Source: Cognataquiflexum aquatile (GTDB lineage Bacteria; Bacteroidota; Bacteroidia; Cytophagales; Cyclobacteriaceae). Taken from it: a stretch of DNA of 64,000 nt. A program made the position numbers and the translations under genes. Where the stretch lies: contig NZ_QMIK01000003.1 in assembly GCF_003316845.1 (NCBI RefSeq), forward strand, positions 310,001-374,000. The letters run 5' to 3'. This document shows positions 27,734 to 36,705 of the stretch, piece after piece (positions within the stretch are counted from its first letter, which is position 1; each line of letters begins with the position of its first letter). A model generated the notes under the pieces. It was not told the origin of the DNA and searched no databases. It worked only from the letters and a program-made list of their open reading frames with translations.

Positions 27734-28888
27734 ATGCGCAGGTACGATTTGGATTGGCTACGGGTCATCGTTTTTGGATTGTTGATATTTTACCATGTGG
27801 GGATGTTTTTCGTTCCTTGGGGTTGGCATATCAAAAATGACATCATCTATCCCAACCTTCGTTGGCCGATGCTTTTTGTGAACCAATGGCGTCTGCCCAT
27901 CCTGTTTGTGATTTCGGGAATGGGCACATATTACGCGCTGTCAAAGAGAAGCGGCGGAGCTTTTGCCAAAGAAAGAATTGTAAGGCTGCTGATTCCACTG
28001 ATTGCCGGCATTATCCTGATCGTACCGCCACAGGTATACTTTGAGCGCTTGGACAAGGGACAGTTCAGTGGAGGGTATTTCGACTTTTGGCCTTCGGAAG
28101 CATTTATCGGAATCTATCCGGAAGGAAATTTCTCCTGGCACCACCTTTGGTTTTTGCCTTATCTCTTGTTGTTTTCTTTGGTATTGATTCCGGTCTTTTT
28201 GTACCTCAGAGACCATCCACAGGCGGGGATTCTGAGAGGAATGCGGAAGTTGGCGGCAACACCATTCGGGTTGTTTTGGCTGGTCATACCGCTTTATATC
28301 TGGGAATCTTTGGTCGAACCATTCTTTGAATCCACCCATGCCTTGGTCGGGGATTGGTTCAATATCATCAATTTCATCACTTTCTTTTTCTATGGTTTTC
28401 TGTTGATATCCGTCAGGGAGATTTTTTGGAAAACAGTGCAGGAAAATCGTCGCAAGTACCTGTATCTGGGATTGGTCGGATTTACGATGATGCTAGGTTT
28501 GAGGCAGCTTTATGAAGATTCGACTTTGGTGCATTTTGTCGAGGCGGGATTCAAAGTCGTTAATCTTTGGGCTTGGATCTTGGTACTGTTTGGTTATGCC
28601 GCAGCTTACCTCAACAAGCCGAGTGCACACCTTGCCTATGCCAATGAGGCGGTTTATCCGTTTTACATCCTCCATCAGACCATCACGGTCGCTTTGGGAT
28701 ATTACCTCATGCATGCAGACTTGGGACTATTTGTCAAATTTTCCCTGATGTCCATCGGAACTTTTGGAATAGCCTGGCTGATCTACGAATTCGGCATCAG
28801 GAGATGGAATTGGGTCAGGCCCTTGTTTGGCTTGAAGGGGAAATTTAAAAAACCACTGTCAAATCCATTGCCGAATGCCATATTATGA
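27734..28888 (+). CDS. Membrane acyltransferase family 3 protein
   Basis: The 384-residue protein has about ten membrane segments and opens with YDLDWLRVIVFGLLIFYHVGMFF, the acyltransferase-3 pattern with its conserved histidine, followed by WRLPILFVISGMGTYYALSKRSGGAF. Proteins like this transfer acyl groups to sugars of the cell envelope, as in OpgC and O-antigen acetylases. The acceptor is unknown. A TACATTTG box lies 17 nt before the ATG (27710-27717) and could be a -7 promoter element, although no TTG sits at the right distance. It follows the LytTR gene by 90 nt. Confidence 0.85.
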   Translation: MRRYDLDWLRVIVFGLLIFYHVGMFFVPWGWHIKNDIIYPNLRWPMLFVNQWRLPILFVISGMGTYYALSKRSGGAFAKERIVRLLIPLIAGIILIVPPQVYFERLDKGQFSGGYFDFWPSEAFIGIYPEGNFSWHHLWFLPYLLLFSLVLIPVFLYLRDHPQAGILRGMRKLAATPFGLFWLVIPLYIWESLVEPFFESTHALVGDWFNIINFITFFFYGFLLISVREIFWKTVQENRRKYLYLGLVGFTMMLGLRQLYEDSTLVHFVEAGFKVVNLWAWILVLFGYAAAYLNKPSAHLAYANEAVYPFYILHQTITVALGYYLMHADLGLFVKFSLMSIGTFGIAWLIYEFGIRRWNWVRPLFGLKGKFKKPLSNPLPNAIL

Positions 28889-28902
28889 AAAGGATATCAG
28901 CG

Positions 28903-28932
28903 TTGAAATTTCCATTGGAAATCCTATCTTTA
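28903..28932 (+). promoter_or_regulatory. Promoter and operator of ParE-type toxin-antitoxin pair
   Basis: TTG at 28903-28905 and TATCTTTA at 28925-28932 are separated by 19 nt, the spacing of Bacteroidota promoters. Between them lies a perfect inverted repeat ATTTCC-ATT-GGAAAT (28908-28922), well placed for repression by the antitoxin or the complex. Confidence 0.65.
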
Positions 28933-28951
28933 AAGTATTAAACTCACCGAT

Positions 28952-29188
28952 ATGTCAAGTGTGGAATTGAAGAAAATATTGATTCAAAGAATTGCAGAGA
29001 TCAATGATGAACAATTTTTGAAGGCAATTAGAACCATCTTAGACACCAAAATAGAATCTGAGTTAATGCTATTGTCTGAGGGGCAAAAATTGGAAATTCA
29101 AGAATCCAGGAAAGAAATTGTAGATGGTAAATTTGTTGATCAAAGTGAACTTGAAGCTGAATTTGGCAAATGGCTAAAAGAAAAATAA
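28952..29188 (+). CDS. Antitoxin of RelE/ParE-type pair
   Basis: The 78-residue, mostly helical acidic protein (MSSVELKKILIQRIAEINDE, ending EFGKWLKEK) overlaps the following toxin by 19 nt. Size, helicity, position and overlap fit a ParD-like antitoxin, though the N-terminal DNA-binding fold is not certain. A promoter with an internal palindrome lies directly upstream, in keeping with the usual self-repression of such modules. Confidence 0.82.
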   Translation: MSSVELKKILIQRIAEINDEQFLKAIRTILDTKIESELMLLSEGQKLEIQESRKEIVDGKFVDQSELEAEFGKWLKEK

Positions 29189-29469
29189 TCTGGTCCCATA
29201 GAGCCAAAATCAAACTTTTTGAGATTCTTGATTTTTTTGCAGAAAGGAATGGGAATACTTTTTACTCGAAAAAATTATTTTCGAGATTTTCCAAAGAACT
29301 TAACCTTCTAAAAAAACAACCTGAAATTGGTGTAATTACTGATCTTGAAGGTGTGAGAGGTATCATTGTCGGAGATTACATTTTATACTATGAAATAACT
29401 CCCGAATCAATTGTGATTCATACAGTTTGGGATGTTAGGCAAAATCCTGAAGACTTGAAGATTAAATGA
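29170..29469 (+). CDS. RelE/ParE-family toxin
   Basis: The 99-residue basic protein has the family layout: IIWSHRAKIKLFEILDFFAERN, then a helix with KELNLLKKQPEIG, then GVRGIIVGDYILYYEI and VIHTVWDVRQNPEDL at the C-terminus. The RQ/NP ending of the last strand is typical of ParE-like toxins. Such toxins inhibit gyrase or translation when free. The start at 29170 overlaps the antitoxin stop by 19 nt, suggesting coupled translation. Confidence 0.88.
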   Translation: MAKRKIIWSHRAKIKLFEILDFFAERNGNTFYSKKLFSRFSKELNLLKKQPEIGVITDLEGVRGIIVGDYILYYEITPESIVIHTVWDVRQNPEDLKIK

Positions 29470-29582
29470 GTTTTTTCTTCTAAATCCTTTTTGATTTCGG
29501 ATTTCAAAGTTCATCAAAAAAAGGAAGATTGTAATTTCGGTTCTTTTTGGGTAAATTATTGACCTTCAATAACGTAAGCCCA

Positions 29583-31097
29583 ATGGATCAATCGAATAAG
29601 ATCAACCGGAGAGAATTTATCGGTTCGGCAGCTGCCGTAGCAGCGACCATCTCCATCGTCCCGTCCAATGTCATCGCCGGAAGCGGCAAAATTCCTCCCT
29701 CTGATCAAATTACCGTGGCCAACATTGGCTGCGGCACCCAAGGCCTGCGTGAAATGGGTGACCTGCTCCAAAACCCAAAAGTCAGGGTGGTTGCAGTCTG
29801 TGATTCCAACAAATACAGCACCGACTATATCGATTGGTCCGCTAATGGCATCCGCAATGACATCCGCAAAGTCTTGGAAGATGACACTTGGTGGGACAAT
29901 GTTCCAGGAATCCCCGGAGGCCGGGATGTCGGACAGGCTTATGTGGAGCAATATTATGGAAAGTACAAACCTGCCAAAAAATACAAAGGCTGTGCCTCCT
30001 ATGAAGATTTCAGGGAAATGTTTGCCAAAGAAAAAGGGGTCGATGCCGTCAAAATCATGACACCTGACCATACCCATGCGCCGATTGCTTTGGCGGCCAT
30101 GGCTCATGGAATCCATGTGGTGACCCACAAACCGATTTCTAACCGGCTATTGGAAGGAAGAAAAGTCATCGAAAAAGCAAAGGAAACGGGGGTGATTACC
30201 CATTTGTTGGCTTGGTCAGACCGACCTGAATACCGGCAGATGAAAGCTTGGATGGATGAAGGTCTGATCGGCGACCTGACCGAAATCCACAATTGGTCAT
30301 ACCGTCCGGTGTGGCAACAGTGGACCAAAAGACCGACCGAACCGAAGACAATTCCCGCAGGATTCAATTGGGACCTGTGGCTCGGGCCTGTACCCGACAT
30401 GCCCTATCATCCCAACTATACCCACAATGTCTTCCGTGGATGGTATGAGTTTGGCGGAGGTTCAGTGGCGGACATGGGACATTACAGTTTGTTTCCCCTT
30501 TTTGAGACTTTGGGAATCACCAAATCCCCTTTGAGTGCAAGGGCTTTTGGTACCACTTCCCGCGAGGAAATCAACCAAGTCTATCAATGGATCAAAAACG
30601 ATGTCGCATTTCCCGCGAGCAGTATGATCAAATGGAAGTTTCCCCAACAGGCATCACTTCCGGCATTTGACTTGTTTTGGTACGATGGCGGGATGAAGCC
30701 ATTTGCATGCGAGGAACTAGAAATGGATGGAAGGGATACTCCTGAAGAAGGTTTGATGCTTGTGGGGACAAAAGGTAAAATCCTCGGAGGTTTTAGGGGT
30801 GAAAATCCTGTGCTGCTTCCTGAAGGCAAAATGAGCCAAAGACCTGCTTCGGAGCGGATAGATTCGAGGGCGGTTGTGCGGAATACTGATGCTTGGGTCG
30901 AGGCCATCCTGTCGGGCCAACAAACTCCCGGAAGTTTTATCCGTGCCCAAACCATCACCGATACCATCAATCTCGGGGCAGTAGCCTTGCGGGCAAATAA
31001 AAAAGTGGACTTTGACGCCGATGCCCTGAAAATAACCAATGATGAAAATGCCAATAAATTCCTGACCCGTGACTACAGACCCGGTTGGGAAATCTGA
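29583..31097 (+). CDS. Tat-exported Gfo/Idh/MocA-family oxidoreductase
   Basis: I chose the start MDQSNKINRREFIGSAAAVA at 29583 because it places the twin-arginine signal (NRREFIG plus hydrophobic stretch) at the N-terminus. The 504-residue protein then has a Rossmann NAD(P)-binding domain (VANIGCGTQG, VVAVCDSN) and the Gfo/Idh/MocA motif CVTHKPISN-like segment VVTHKPISNRLLEGRK, where the EKP lysine is conserved. It should oxidise or isomerise a sugar in the periplasm with a tightly bound cofactor. It is followed by a Tat-exported TIM-barrel isomerase, probably of the same pathway. Confidence 0.88.
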   Translation: MDQSNKINRREFIGSAAAVAATISIVPSNVIAGSGKIPPSDQITVANIGCGTQGLREMGDLLQNPKVRVVAVCDSNKYSTDYIDWSANGIRNDIRKVLEDDTWWDNVPGIPGGRDVGQAYVEQYYGKYKPAKKYKGCASYEDFREMFAKEKGVDAVKIMTPDHTHAPIALAAMAHGIHVVTHKPISNRLLEGRKVIEKAKETGVITHLLAWSDRPEYRQMKAWMDEGLIGDLTEIHNWSYRPVWQQWTKRPTEPKTIPAGFNWDLWLGPVPDMPYHPNYTHNVFRGWYEFGGGSVADMGHYSLFPLFETLGITKSPLSARAFGTTSREEINQVYQWIKNDVAFPASSMIKWKFPQQASLPAFDLFWYDGGMKPFACEELEMDGRDTPEEGLMLVGTKGKILGGFRGENPVLLPEGKMSQRPASERIDSRAVVRNTDAWVEAILSGQQTPGSFIRAQTITDTINLGAVALRANKKVDFDADALKITNDENANKFLTRDYRPGWEI

Positions 31098-31261
31098 TTT
31101 TAAATAATAAAAAGTAAATGAAAAAAGATGCATGTTTCAATGCTAAAGAGTCGGGGACACCGGTCTTCCGTCTTCCAACTGTTTTGGATCAGAATTTTCC
31201 GCTTATAGGCTCGATTTGAGTTCCTAATAAATTAGCTTTTAACCAACCCTAACCAAAAAAA

Positions 31262-32203
31262 ATGAAAGACAGACGAGAATTTATCAAACAAGCCGGAGTC
31301 GCTGCTGCAGCACTGACTTTTGGCCTTCCCCAATTTGCATTTTCTATGAAAAACGAAGATCCTTTATTTAAAATTTCACTTGCCGAGTGGTCGGTAAACA
31401 GGTTGCTTTTCGCAGGAAAGATGGACCACCTTGATTTTGCCATGCTTTCCAAGAAGCACGGCATAGACGCGGTGGAATATGTCAATCAATTTTTTATGGA
31501 CAAAGCCAAAGACATGAACTACCTCACGGAGATGAAAACCCGTGCAGAAGGCGAGGGAGTCACTTCGGTTTTGATCATGTGTGACAGAGAAGGCATGCTG
31601 GGTGCAGCCACATCCGAAGAGCGCAAGCAGACAGTCGAGAACCACAAAAAATGGGTGGAGGCCGCCAAGTTTTTGGGATGCCATTCGATACGTGTCAATG
31701 CCTACACTGCCGTGCCTTGGAGTGAGGATCCAAAAGCTGAAAAGCAGGCGATTGATGTTTGCAGTTCAGGATTGAGGCAATTGTGTGAGTTTGCCGATGA
31801 TTTTGACATCAATGTAGTGATCGAAAACCATGGAGGATTCTCCAGCAATGCCAAGTGGCTTGCCGAAATGATCAAACAGACTGGGCACAAAAGGGCCGGT
31901 ACTTTGCCTGATTTTGGCAATTTCAGAATCCATTCAGACGACAAAAGGATTGTTTCCTATGACTCCTATCGCGGAGTCGACGAACTGATGCCCAAGGCAA
32001 AGGGGGTAAGTCTGAAGCCAACGGTTTGGGATGACCGAGGCAAAGAACATGCCTTGGACTATGACAGGATGATGAAAATAGTGCTTTCCCATGGCTACCA
32101 TGGCTATGTAGGGATCGAGCATGGTGAAAAAGACCGTGAGTGGGAAAGCATCGTCGATATCCGAAATACCATGACGGATTTGAGGGATTTGATGAAGGGG
32201 TGA
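31262..32203 (+). CDS. Tat-exported sugar phosphate isomerase/epimerase-like TIM barrel
   Basis: The 313-residue protein starts with a Tat-type signal (MKDRREFIKQAGVAAAALTF). The rest reads as a xylose-isomerase-like TIM barrel, with candidate metal-binding residues in DAVEYVNQF (Glu), NVVIENHGG (Glu), GTLPDFGNFRI (Asp) and YVGIEHGEKDREW (Glu). Members of this family act on sugars or inositols; an exported one paired with an exported Gfo/Idh/MocA protein suggests stepwise modification of a sugar in the periplasm. The gene begins 164 nt after the oxidoreductase. Confidence 0.85.
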   Translation: MKDRREFIKQAGVAAAALTFGLPQFAFSMKNEDPLFKISLAEWSVNRLLFAGKMDHLDFAMLSKKHGIDAVEYVNQFFMDKAKDMNYLTEMKTRAEGEGVTSVLIMCDREGMLGAATSEERKQTVENHKKWVEAAKFLGCHSIRVNAYTAVPWSEDPKAEKQAIDVCSSGLRQLCEFADDFDINVVIENHGGFSSNAKWLAEMIKQTGHKRAGTLPDFGNFRIHSDDKRIVSYDSYRGVDELMPKAKGVSLKPTVWDDRGKEHALDYDRMMKIVLSHGYHGYVGIEHGEKDREWESIVDIRNTMTDLRDLMKG

Positions 32204-32214
32204 TTCTTTTTTGT

Positions 32215-32359
32215 GGTTTCCCGCTTCTTTGCCAGTAACCTATATAATTCTTCAAACGGGACCGAAGACCGAAGTCGGAAGACCGATGTACCGGACAATT
32301 AATCCGCAGACCTGAATTAGTATGGATATCTTAACTACTGGCATCATTGCGTACATTCA
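32215..32359 (+). repeat. Dispersed intergenic repeat, copy B
   Basis: This is the partner of 22606-22767, in the same orientation. It lies directly after the isomerase gene and lacks the 13-base insertion of copy A. The blocks TCTTCAAACGGGAC, GGAAGACCGATGTACCGG and ACTGGCATCATTGCG are shared. A short inverted fragment (ACACCGGTCTTCCGTCTTCC) also lies near 31158. Confidence 0.85.
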
Positions 32360-32635
32360 AATTCTTTTTGTATGGCTTAGGTGAAATTAGGATTGGATAT
32401 TGATTGATATTCCAGTCCTAATTTGTCATTTTTTCTAAATCTCTGGATAAATAGAGTTAGTAAAGGAAGAATCAACAATTTGGAATGAAATTTTCTGAAT
32501 GAAGGTGTCATATTTTCAACCTTCCCAACCTTCCCAACCTCCCAACCTCCCAACTTCCTAACCTTATAACTTTCCAACCTTAAACTCTAATCTTCCAATC
32601 TTCCAATTTTTGAATTTTCCAATCTTTTTATCCCT

Positions 32636-32643
32636 TACCTTTG
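32636..32643 (+). promoter_or_regulatory. Probable rlmN -7 promoter box, 4 nt before the start codon
   Basis: TACCTTTG matches TAnnTTTG exactly and ends 4 nt before the ATG. A TTTTTG lies upstream at 32607-32612, 23 nt away, slightly longer than the usual spacing. Transcription would start at or next to the ATG. Confidence 0.5.
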
Positions 32644-32647
32644 CAGC

Positions 32648-33712
32648 ATGGACAGCACGGCAAAGAAAGACATCAGAAAATTCACCTTGGAGCAGTTGGA
32701 GGAATTTTTTATTGAAAAAGGTGAAAAGAAGTTTCGGGCCAAGCAGGTGTATGAATGGCTTTGGAACAAGTCTCTCAAAAACTTTGATGACATGAGCAAT
32801 ATCTCCAAGGAAACCAGGGAAATGCTTAAAGCCAACTTTATCATCAACCATATCCACGTTGACCTGATGCAGCACTCAGCTGACGGCACGATCAAAAATG
32901 CCGTCAAGCTCTTTGACAGCAAAATCGTTGAATCTGTCCTGATTCCCACTTCCAAGCGGATTACAGCCTGTGTTTCCTCGCAGGTAGGTTGCAGCCTCGA
33001 CTGTAACTTCTGCGCAACCGCACGGCTGAAGCGCATGCGCAACCTCAACCCGGACGAAATCTACGATCAGGTTGTCGCTATCAAGGAAGAAGCAGAAACC
33101 TACTTCAACCGCCCCCTGACCAATATCGTCTTTATGGGCATGGGCGAACCGCTTCTCAATTATGCCAATGTCATCGAAGCCATCGACAAAATCACCTCCC
33201 CCGAGGGACTCGGGATGGCGGCAAGAAGGATTACACTTTCGACAGTCGGCATTCCCAAAATGATCAAGAAAATGGCCGATGATGAAGTCAAATTCAACCT
33301 TGCCATTTCGCTGCATTCGGCCATCAACGAAACACGAAGCCGTCTGATGCCGATCAATGATGTCAATCCATTGGAAGATTTGGCGGAAGCTTTGAAATAT
33401 TGGTACCAAAAAACCAAGCGGAAAGTCACGTATGAATATGTGATTTGGGATGGCATCAATGACAACGAGGAACATGCCCGGGCCTTGGCCAAATTCTGCA
33501 AAATCATTCCTTCCAAAGTCAACATCATCCAATACAATCCGATCGATGAAGGGGAATTTCGTCAGGCTTCCCGTGAAGCTGTTGAAATGTATGTCAGGAT
33601 CTTGGAAAACAATGGTATCATAGCCAAAGTCCGCAAATCCCGTGGTCAGGACATCGATGCAGCTTGCGGTCAGTTGGCCAATAAAAACGAAGTTGCTCAG
33701 TTGGAATCTTAA
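32648..33712 (+). CDS. rlmN: Dual-specificity 23S rRNA/tRNA methyltransferase RlmN
   Basis: RlmN is a radical SAM enzyme that methylates C2 of A2503 in 23S rRNA and A37 of some tRNAs. The 354-residue protein shows the N-terminal domain (FRAKQVYEWLW), the substrate-binding SVLIPTSKRITACVSSQVGCSL, the iron-sulfur motif CSLDCNFC, MGMGEPLLNYANV and the C-terminal catalytic cysteine in GQDIDAACGQL. The start MDSTAKKDIRKF aligns with the known N-terminus. An exact -7 box lies only 4 nt before the ATG, suggesting a leaderless mRNA. Confidence 0.95.
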   Translation: MDSTAKKDIRKFTLEQLEEFFIEKGEKKFRAKQVYEWLWNKSLKNFDDMSNISKETREMLKANFIINHIHVDLMQHSADGTIKNAVKLFDSKIVESVLIPTSKRITACVSSQVGCSLDCNFCATARLKRMRNLNPDEIYDQVVAIKEEAETYFNRPLTNIVFMGMGEPLLNYANVIEAIDKITSPEGLGMAARRITLSTVGIPKMIKKMADDEVKFNLAISLHSAINETRSRLMPINDVNPLEDLAEALKYWYQKTKRKVTYEYVIWDGINDNEEHARALAKFCKIIPSKVNIIQYNPIDEGEFRQASREAVEMYVRILENNGIIAKVRKSRGQDIDAACGQLANKNEVAQLES

Positions 33713-33906
33713 ATTTATCCTCAAAACCTTTCCCTTCTGAAGGTGATAAAATATCACTTACAGTTTATTTTATTGAAAATAAGAAAGAAGGAAAATATTT
33801 TTCTATCATTGAAACTAAATTCCGTTTTAAAATAAACTTTGTCATCGTCCCGACGTATTGGGTAATGACATTAGTTTTTTAAACCCAACCAAAAACCCAC
33901 ATTATA

Positions 33907-36606
33907 ATGAGTCGAGTCAAGTACATCCTTCCCTTTTTGATCCTCCCTTTTTTATATTTCCTTTCTTCTTTCCAAAACCAATCAAGCATCAAGGAACTCT
34001 CTGAAAAAATCATCAGGATGACTGAGAGTTATGTCAATGATTTCCCGGAAGAAAAAGTTTTTGTTCACTTGGACAAAAACATCTATGCAGCAGGTGACAT
34101 AATCTGGTTTTCAGCCTATGTCACTGCAGGAAGTCCGGACCTTCCGTCGCCATTGAGCAAGACGGTCTATGTGGATTTGTTGGATAATGAAGGGAATCTC
34201 CTCCAACAAAGGACTGTCAAAATCGAAGATGGTCAGGGAAGCGGGGATTTTAAACTTGACAACTTTACCAAAGAAGGTATTTACCACATCAAGGCATATT
34301 CACATTGGTCCAAAGGTTTTGGTGCTGAATCAGTATTTCAAACAAAAATTGAAATTTTTGAACCTTACAACCTCCGCTTTCAGCCATCAGTCGTTTTTGA
34401 AAAAAAGGAAACCGGAAACGACATCCAATATCAGGCAAAAATCAATGCTGTTGACCGCAACTTAGCACCTCTGAAAGGAGAAAAACTTACCTACGCAATT
34501 GTGGGCGCAGGGAAAACAATCAAAGAAGGTTCTGTTTTGCTGGATTCTAATGGAGCAAGTTCGCTGGAAATAGCGCTACCTGCTTCAGAATTGAAAAAAG
34601 TCACCGAGTTGATTTTGACCTGGAATGAAAATGAAGAATATGGCATCACCAGAAACTTCATTTTACCTTTTCCTTCGGGAAGTATAGACATTCAGTTCTT
34701 GCCGGAAGGTGGCGACCTGATTTCCGGATTCAACAATAAAGTGGCTGTCAGGGCGGTTTATCCTGATGGTTCACCGGCAAAACTTTCCGGTAAAATCAAC
34801 CTTGGAGAAGAAGAAGTGAATTTTTCTACCAATGAGTGGGGCTTGGGAGCTTTCAGTTTTACTCCCAAAGAGGGTCAAAATTATGTCTCCAAGATCACTG
34901 CAGATGAGGCTGTTTTTGAGAGAAATCTTCCTGCGGTAAAGGTTAAGGGGATCAATCTGGCGGTTGACAATTCGAAGGAAGGCCTATTGAACGTGTTGGT
35001 ACAGGCCAATGATTTCAAATCGATTTCCCCTACTGCGGAAGGTTTGCTTGTGGTCCATGCACGCGGCAGAATCGGCCACATGCAGTTAATCAACCTATCC
35101 AACGGTGTCACAGGTGCCCGTATCAACAAAGCCAATCTTGCTCCGGGTATCAATCAGGTGACAATTTTCGAGCCTAGTGGCACTGCTTTGGCAGAGCGTT
35201 TGGTTTATATTCCTACACCGGAAAGAAAAATCAATCTTGATGTATCGAAAGTTGAATTAAAACCAAGAGGAAAAAACTCGTGGCAACTTACCCTCGAAGG
35301 GGAAGGATTTGAGAAGGGTTCCTATTCTGTATCCATCACTGATGCGGATGAGTTTTCAAATAATTTTTCTTCCAATATTATTTCTTGCCTCAAAATGGAA
35401 TCCGAACTCCGGGGCAATATCCATTCAGCAAAGCATTTTTTTGGAGACCAAAAAGATGTGGAGGGCCTAGACCTGATCATGCTGACCCATGGATGGAGGA
35501 GGTTTGATTGGGAAGCGGTTTTGGCAGGGAAATTTGAAAATCCGAATTTCATCGAGCAGGGAATCAATATCACCGGAACCATCAAACCAAAATCCAACAA
35601 CAAAAAAGGGGTAACCGGCGGGATGATCAATGTATTCAGCAAAGGAAAAGAGGAAGATTTTCTCGCAATCCAGTACAATGAAACAGGAAAATTTATCATT
35701 GATGACATGATTTTTTCTGACACCACGCTGTTGACCATTTCCATCAATGACAAAAAAATGAAGGAATTTGTGGAGTTGGATTTGGATGCACCGATAGCAA
35801 AATACGAAAAATGGACAGGTTTCAAGCCTTTGGCCAAGGGCTTTGAAGTCAATCCTGTATTGCGGGATTACTTGGTAAATGCAGAAAAAAGAAGACAGGC
35901 TTCTGCGGCGTTTGATGAGATGGACCTGGTGGAGATTGACGAGTTTGTGGTTCAATCCCAAAAATATGAGGTCGCAAATGAGGAAGTTACCCGTGTGTAT
36001 GGAAAAGGAGACATGACCCTTGTTCCTGCCGAAATCGGTGGTTTTGAAGGGTATTTTGATATATGGCAATTGCTGCAGGGCAGATTTCCGGGAGTGCAGA
36101 TCAAACCCAATCCAATGGGTTCACCGACTGTCACCATCCGGGGAGCGGGGTCATTGAATGCCCTTTCACCTATATTTTTGTTGGATAACGTTCCCGTAGA
36201 TGCACAGTTTCTGAGTGCGATTTCGCCAAGAGACATGGCCGCAATTGATGTTTTCAAAGACGGGGCTAGCTTGGCCATGTTTGGTTCGGCAGGTGCCGGA
36301 GGCGTGATAGCGGTTTACACCAAGCGGGGCAACGGAATCGTCGATACAGGAGAAGGGATCTTCAATATCAGGTTTCCGGGGTATTCGACTCCCAAGGAAT
36401 TTTATATGCCAAAATACGATACAGAGACCATCGCAAAACCTGATTTTCGCTCCACACTCTATTGGAATCCCAAGATAAAGTTGCAGGGAAATACTGCCAA
36501 TATTGAGTTTTTCAACTCTGACATAGTCCAAAGGTACAAAGTCGTCATCCAAGGCATGGACCAGGTTGGAAGGCTTTCCTATTTGGAAATGGAGATTGGG
36601 TCGTAG
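33907..36606 (+). CDS. Macroglobulin-like MG2 protein with TonB plug but no barrel
   Basis: The 899-residue exported protein has an N-terminal hydrophobic signal. It then has an MG2 macroglobulin-type domain (about 45-155; VFVHLDKNIYAAGDIIWF), further beta-sandwich domains, and near residues 715-815 a TonB-receptor plug: LLQGRFPGVQIKPNP, PTVTIRGAGSL, PIFLLDNVPVDA, AAIDVFKDGASLAMFGSAG and GGVIAVYTKRG. Only about 85 residues follow the plug, so no 22-strand barrel is possible. Proteins of this layout are known only as predicted families in Bacteroidota. It may act as a periplasmic or surface partner that engages a receptor or TonB. Confidence 0.8.
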   Translation: MSRVKYILPFLILPFLYFLSSFQNQSSIKELSEKIIRMTESYVNDFPEEKVFVHLDKNIYAAGDIIWFSAYVTAGSPDLPSPLSKTVYVDLLDNEGNLLQQRTVKIEDGQGSGDFKLDNFTKEGIYHIKAYSHWSKGFGAESVFQTKIEIFEPYNLRFQPSVVFEKKETGNDIQYQAKINAVDRNLAPLKGEKLTYAIVGAGKTIKEGSVLLDSNGASSLEIALPASELKKVTELILTWNENEEYGITRNFILPFPSGSIDIQFLPEGGDLISGFNNKVAVRAVYPDGSPAKLSGKINLGEEEVNFSTNEWGLGAFSFTPKEGQNYVSKITADEAVFERNLPAVKVKGINLAVDNSKEGLLNVLVQANDFKSISPTAEGLLVVHARGRIGHMQLINLSNGVTGARINKANLAPGINQVTIFEPSGTALAERLVYIPTPERKINLDVSKVELKPRGKNSWQLTLEGEGFEKGSYSVSITDADEFSNNFSSNIISCLKMESELRGNIHSAKHFFGDQKDVEGLDLIMLTHGWRRFDWEAVLAGKFENPNFIEQGINITGTIKPKSNNKKGVTGGMINVFSKGKEEDFLAIQYNETGKFIIDDMIFSDTTLLTISINDKKMKEFVELDLDAPIAKYEKWTGFKPLAKGFEVNPVLRDYLVNAEKRRQASAAFDEMDLVEIDEFVVQSQKYEVANEEVTRVYGKGDMTLVPAEIGGFEGYFDIWQLLQGRFPGVQIKPNPMGSPTVTIRGAGSLNALSPIFLLDNVPVDAQFLSAISPRDMAAIDVFKDGASLAMFGSAGAGGVIAVYTKRGNGIVDTGEGIFNIRFPGYSTPKEFYMPKYDTETIAKPDFRSTLYWNPKIKLQGNTANIEFFNSDIVQRYKVVIQGMDQVGRLSYLEMEIGS

Positions 36607-36705
36607 GAGTTTAATTATTTCCCGCAAAGCCGCAAAATAGCAAAGGAAAAGACCAATTACCGGAGCAGTGGACAATCGACTGTGGACTGTGGACTTAAAA
36701 AAAAC
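36607..36705. repeat. Short low-complexity intergenic repeat
   Basis: The gap holds CCGCAAAGCCGCAAAA (repeat type of 16455-16945) and GACTGTGGACTGTGGAC, an inverted relative of the CAGTCCACAGGCGACAGTCC near 23837. No gene is present. Confidence 0.5.

Larger units (their letters stand above)
32204..32647. other. Intergenic region with repeat B and a pyrimidine-rich tract
   Basis: No gene is seen. The left part holds repeat copy B. From about 32516 to 32630 the plus strand is a low-complexity run of CTTCC, CCAACC and CTTCCAATC words. A similar tract lies at about 49510-49620. Confidence 0.6.
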
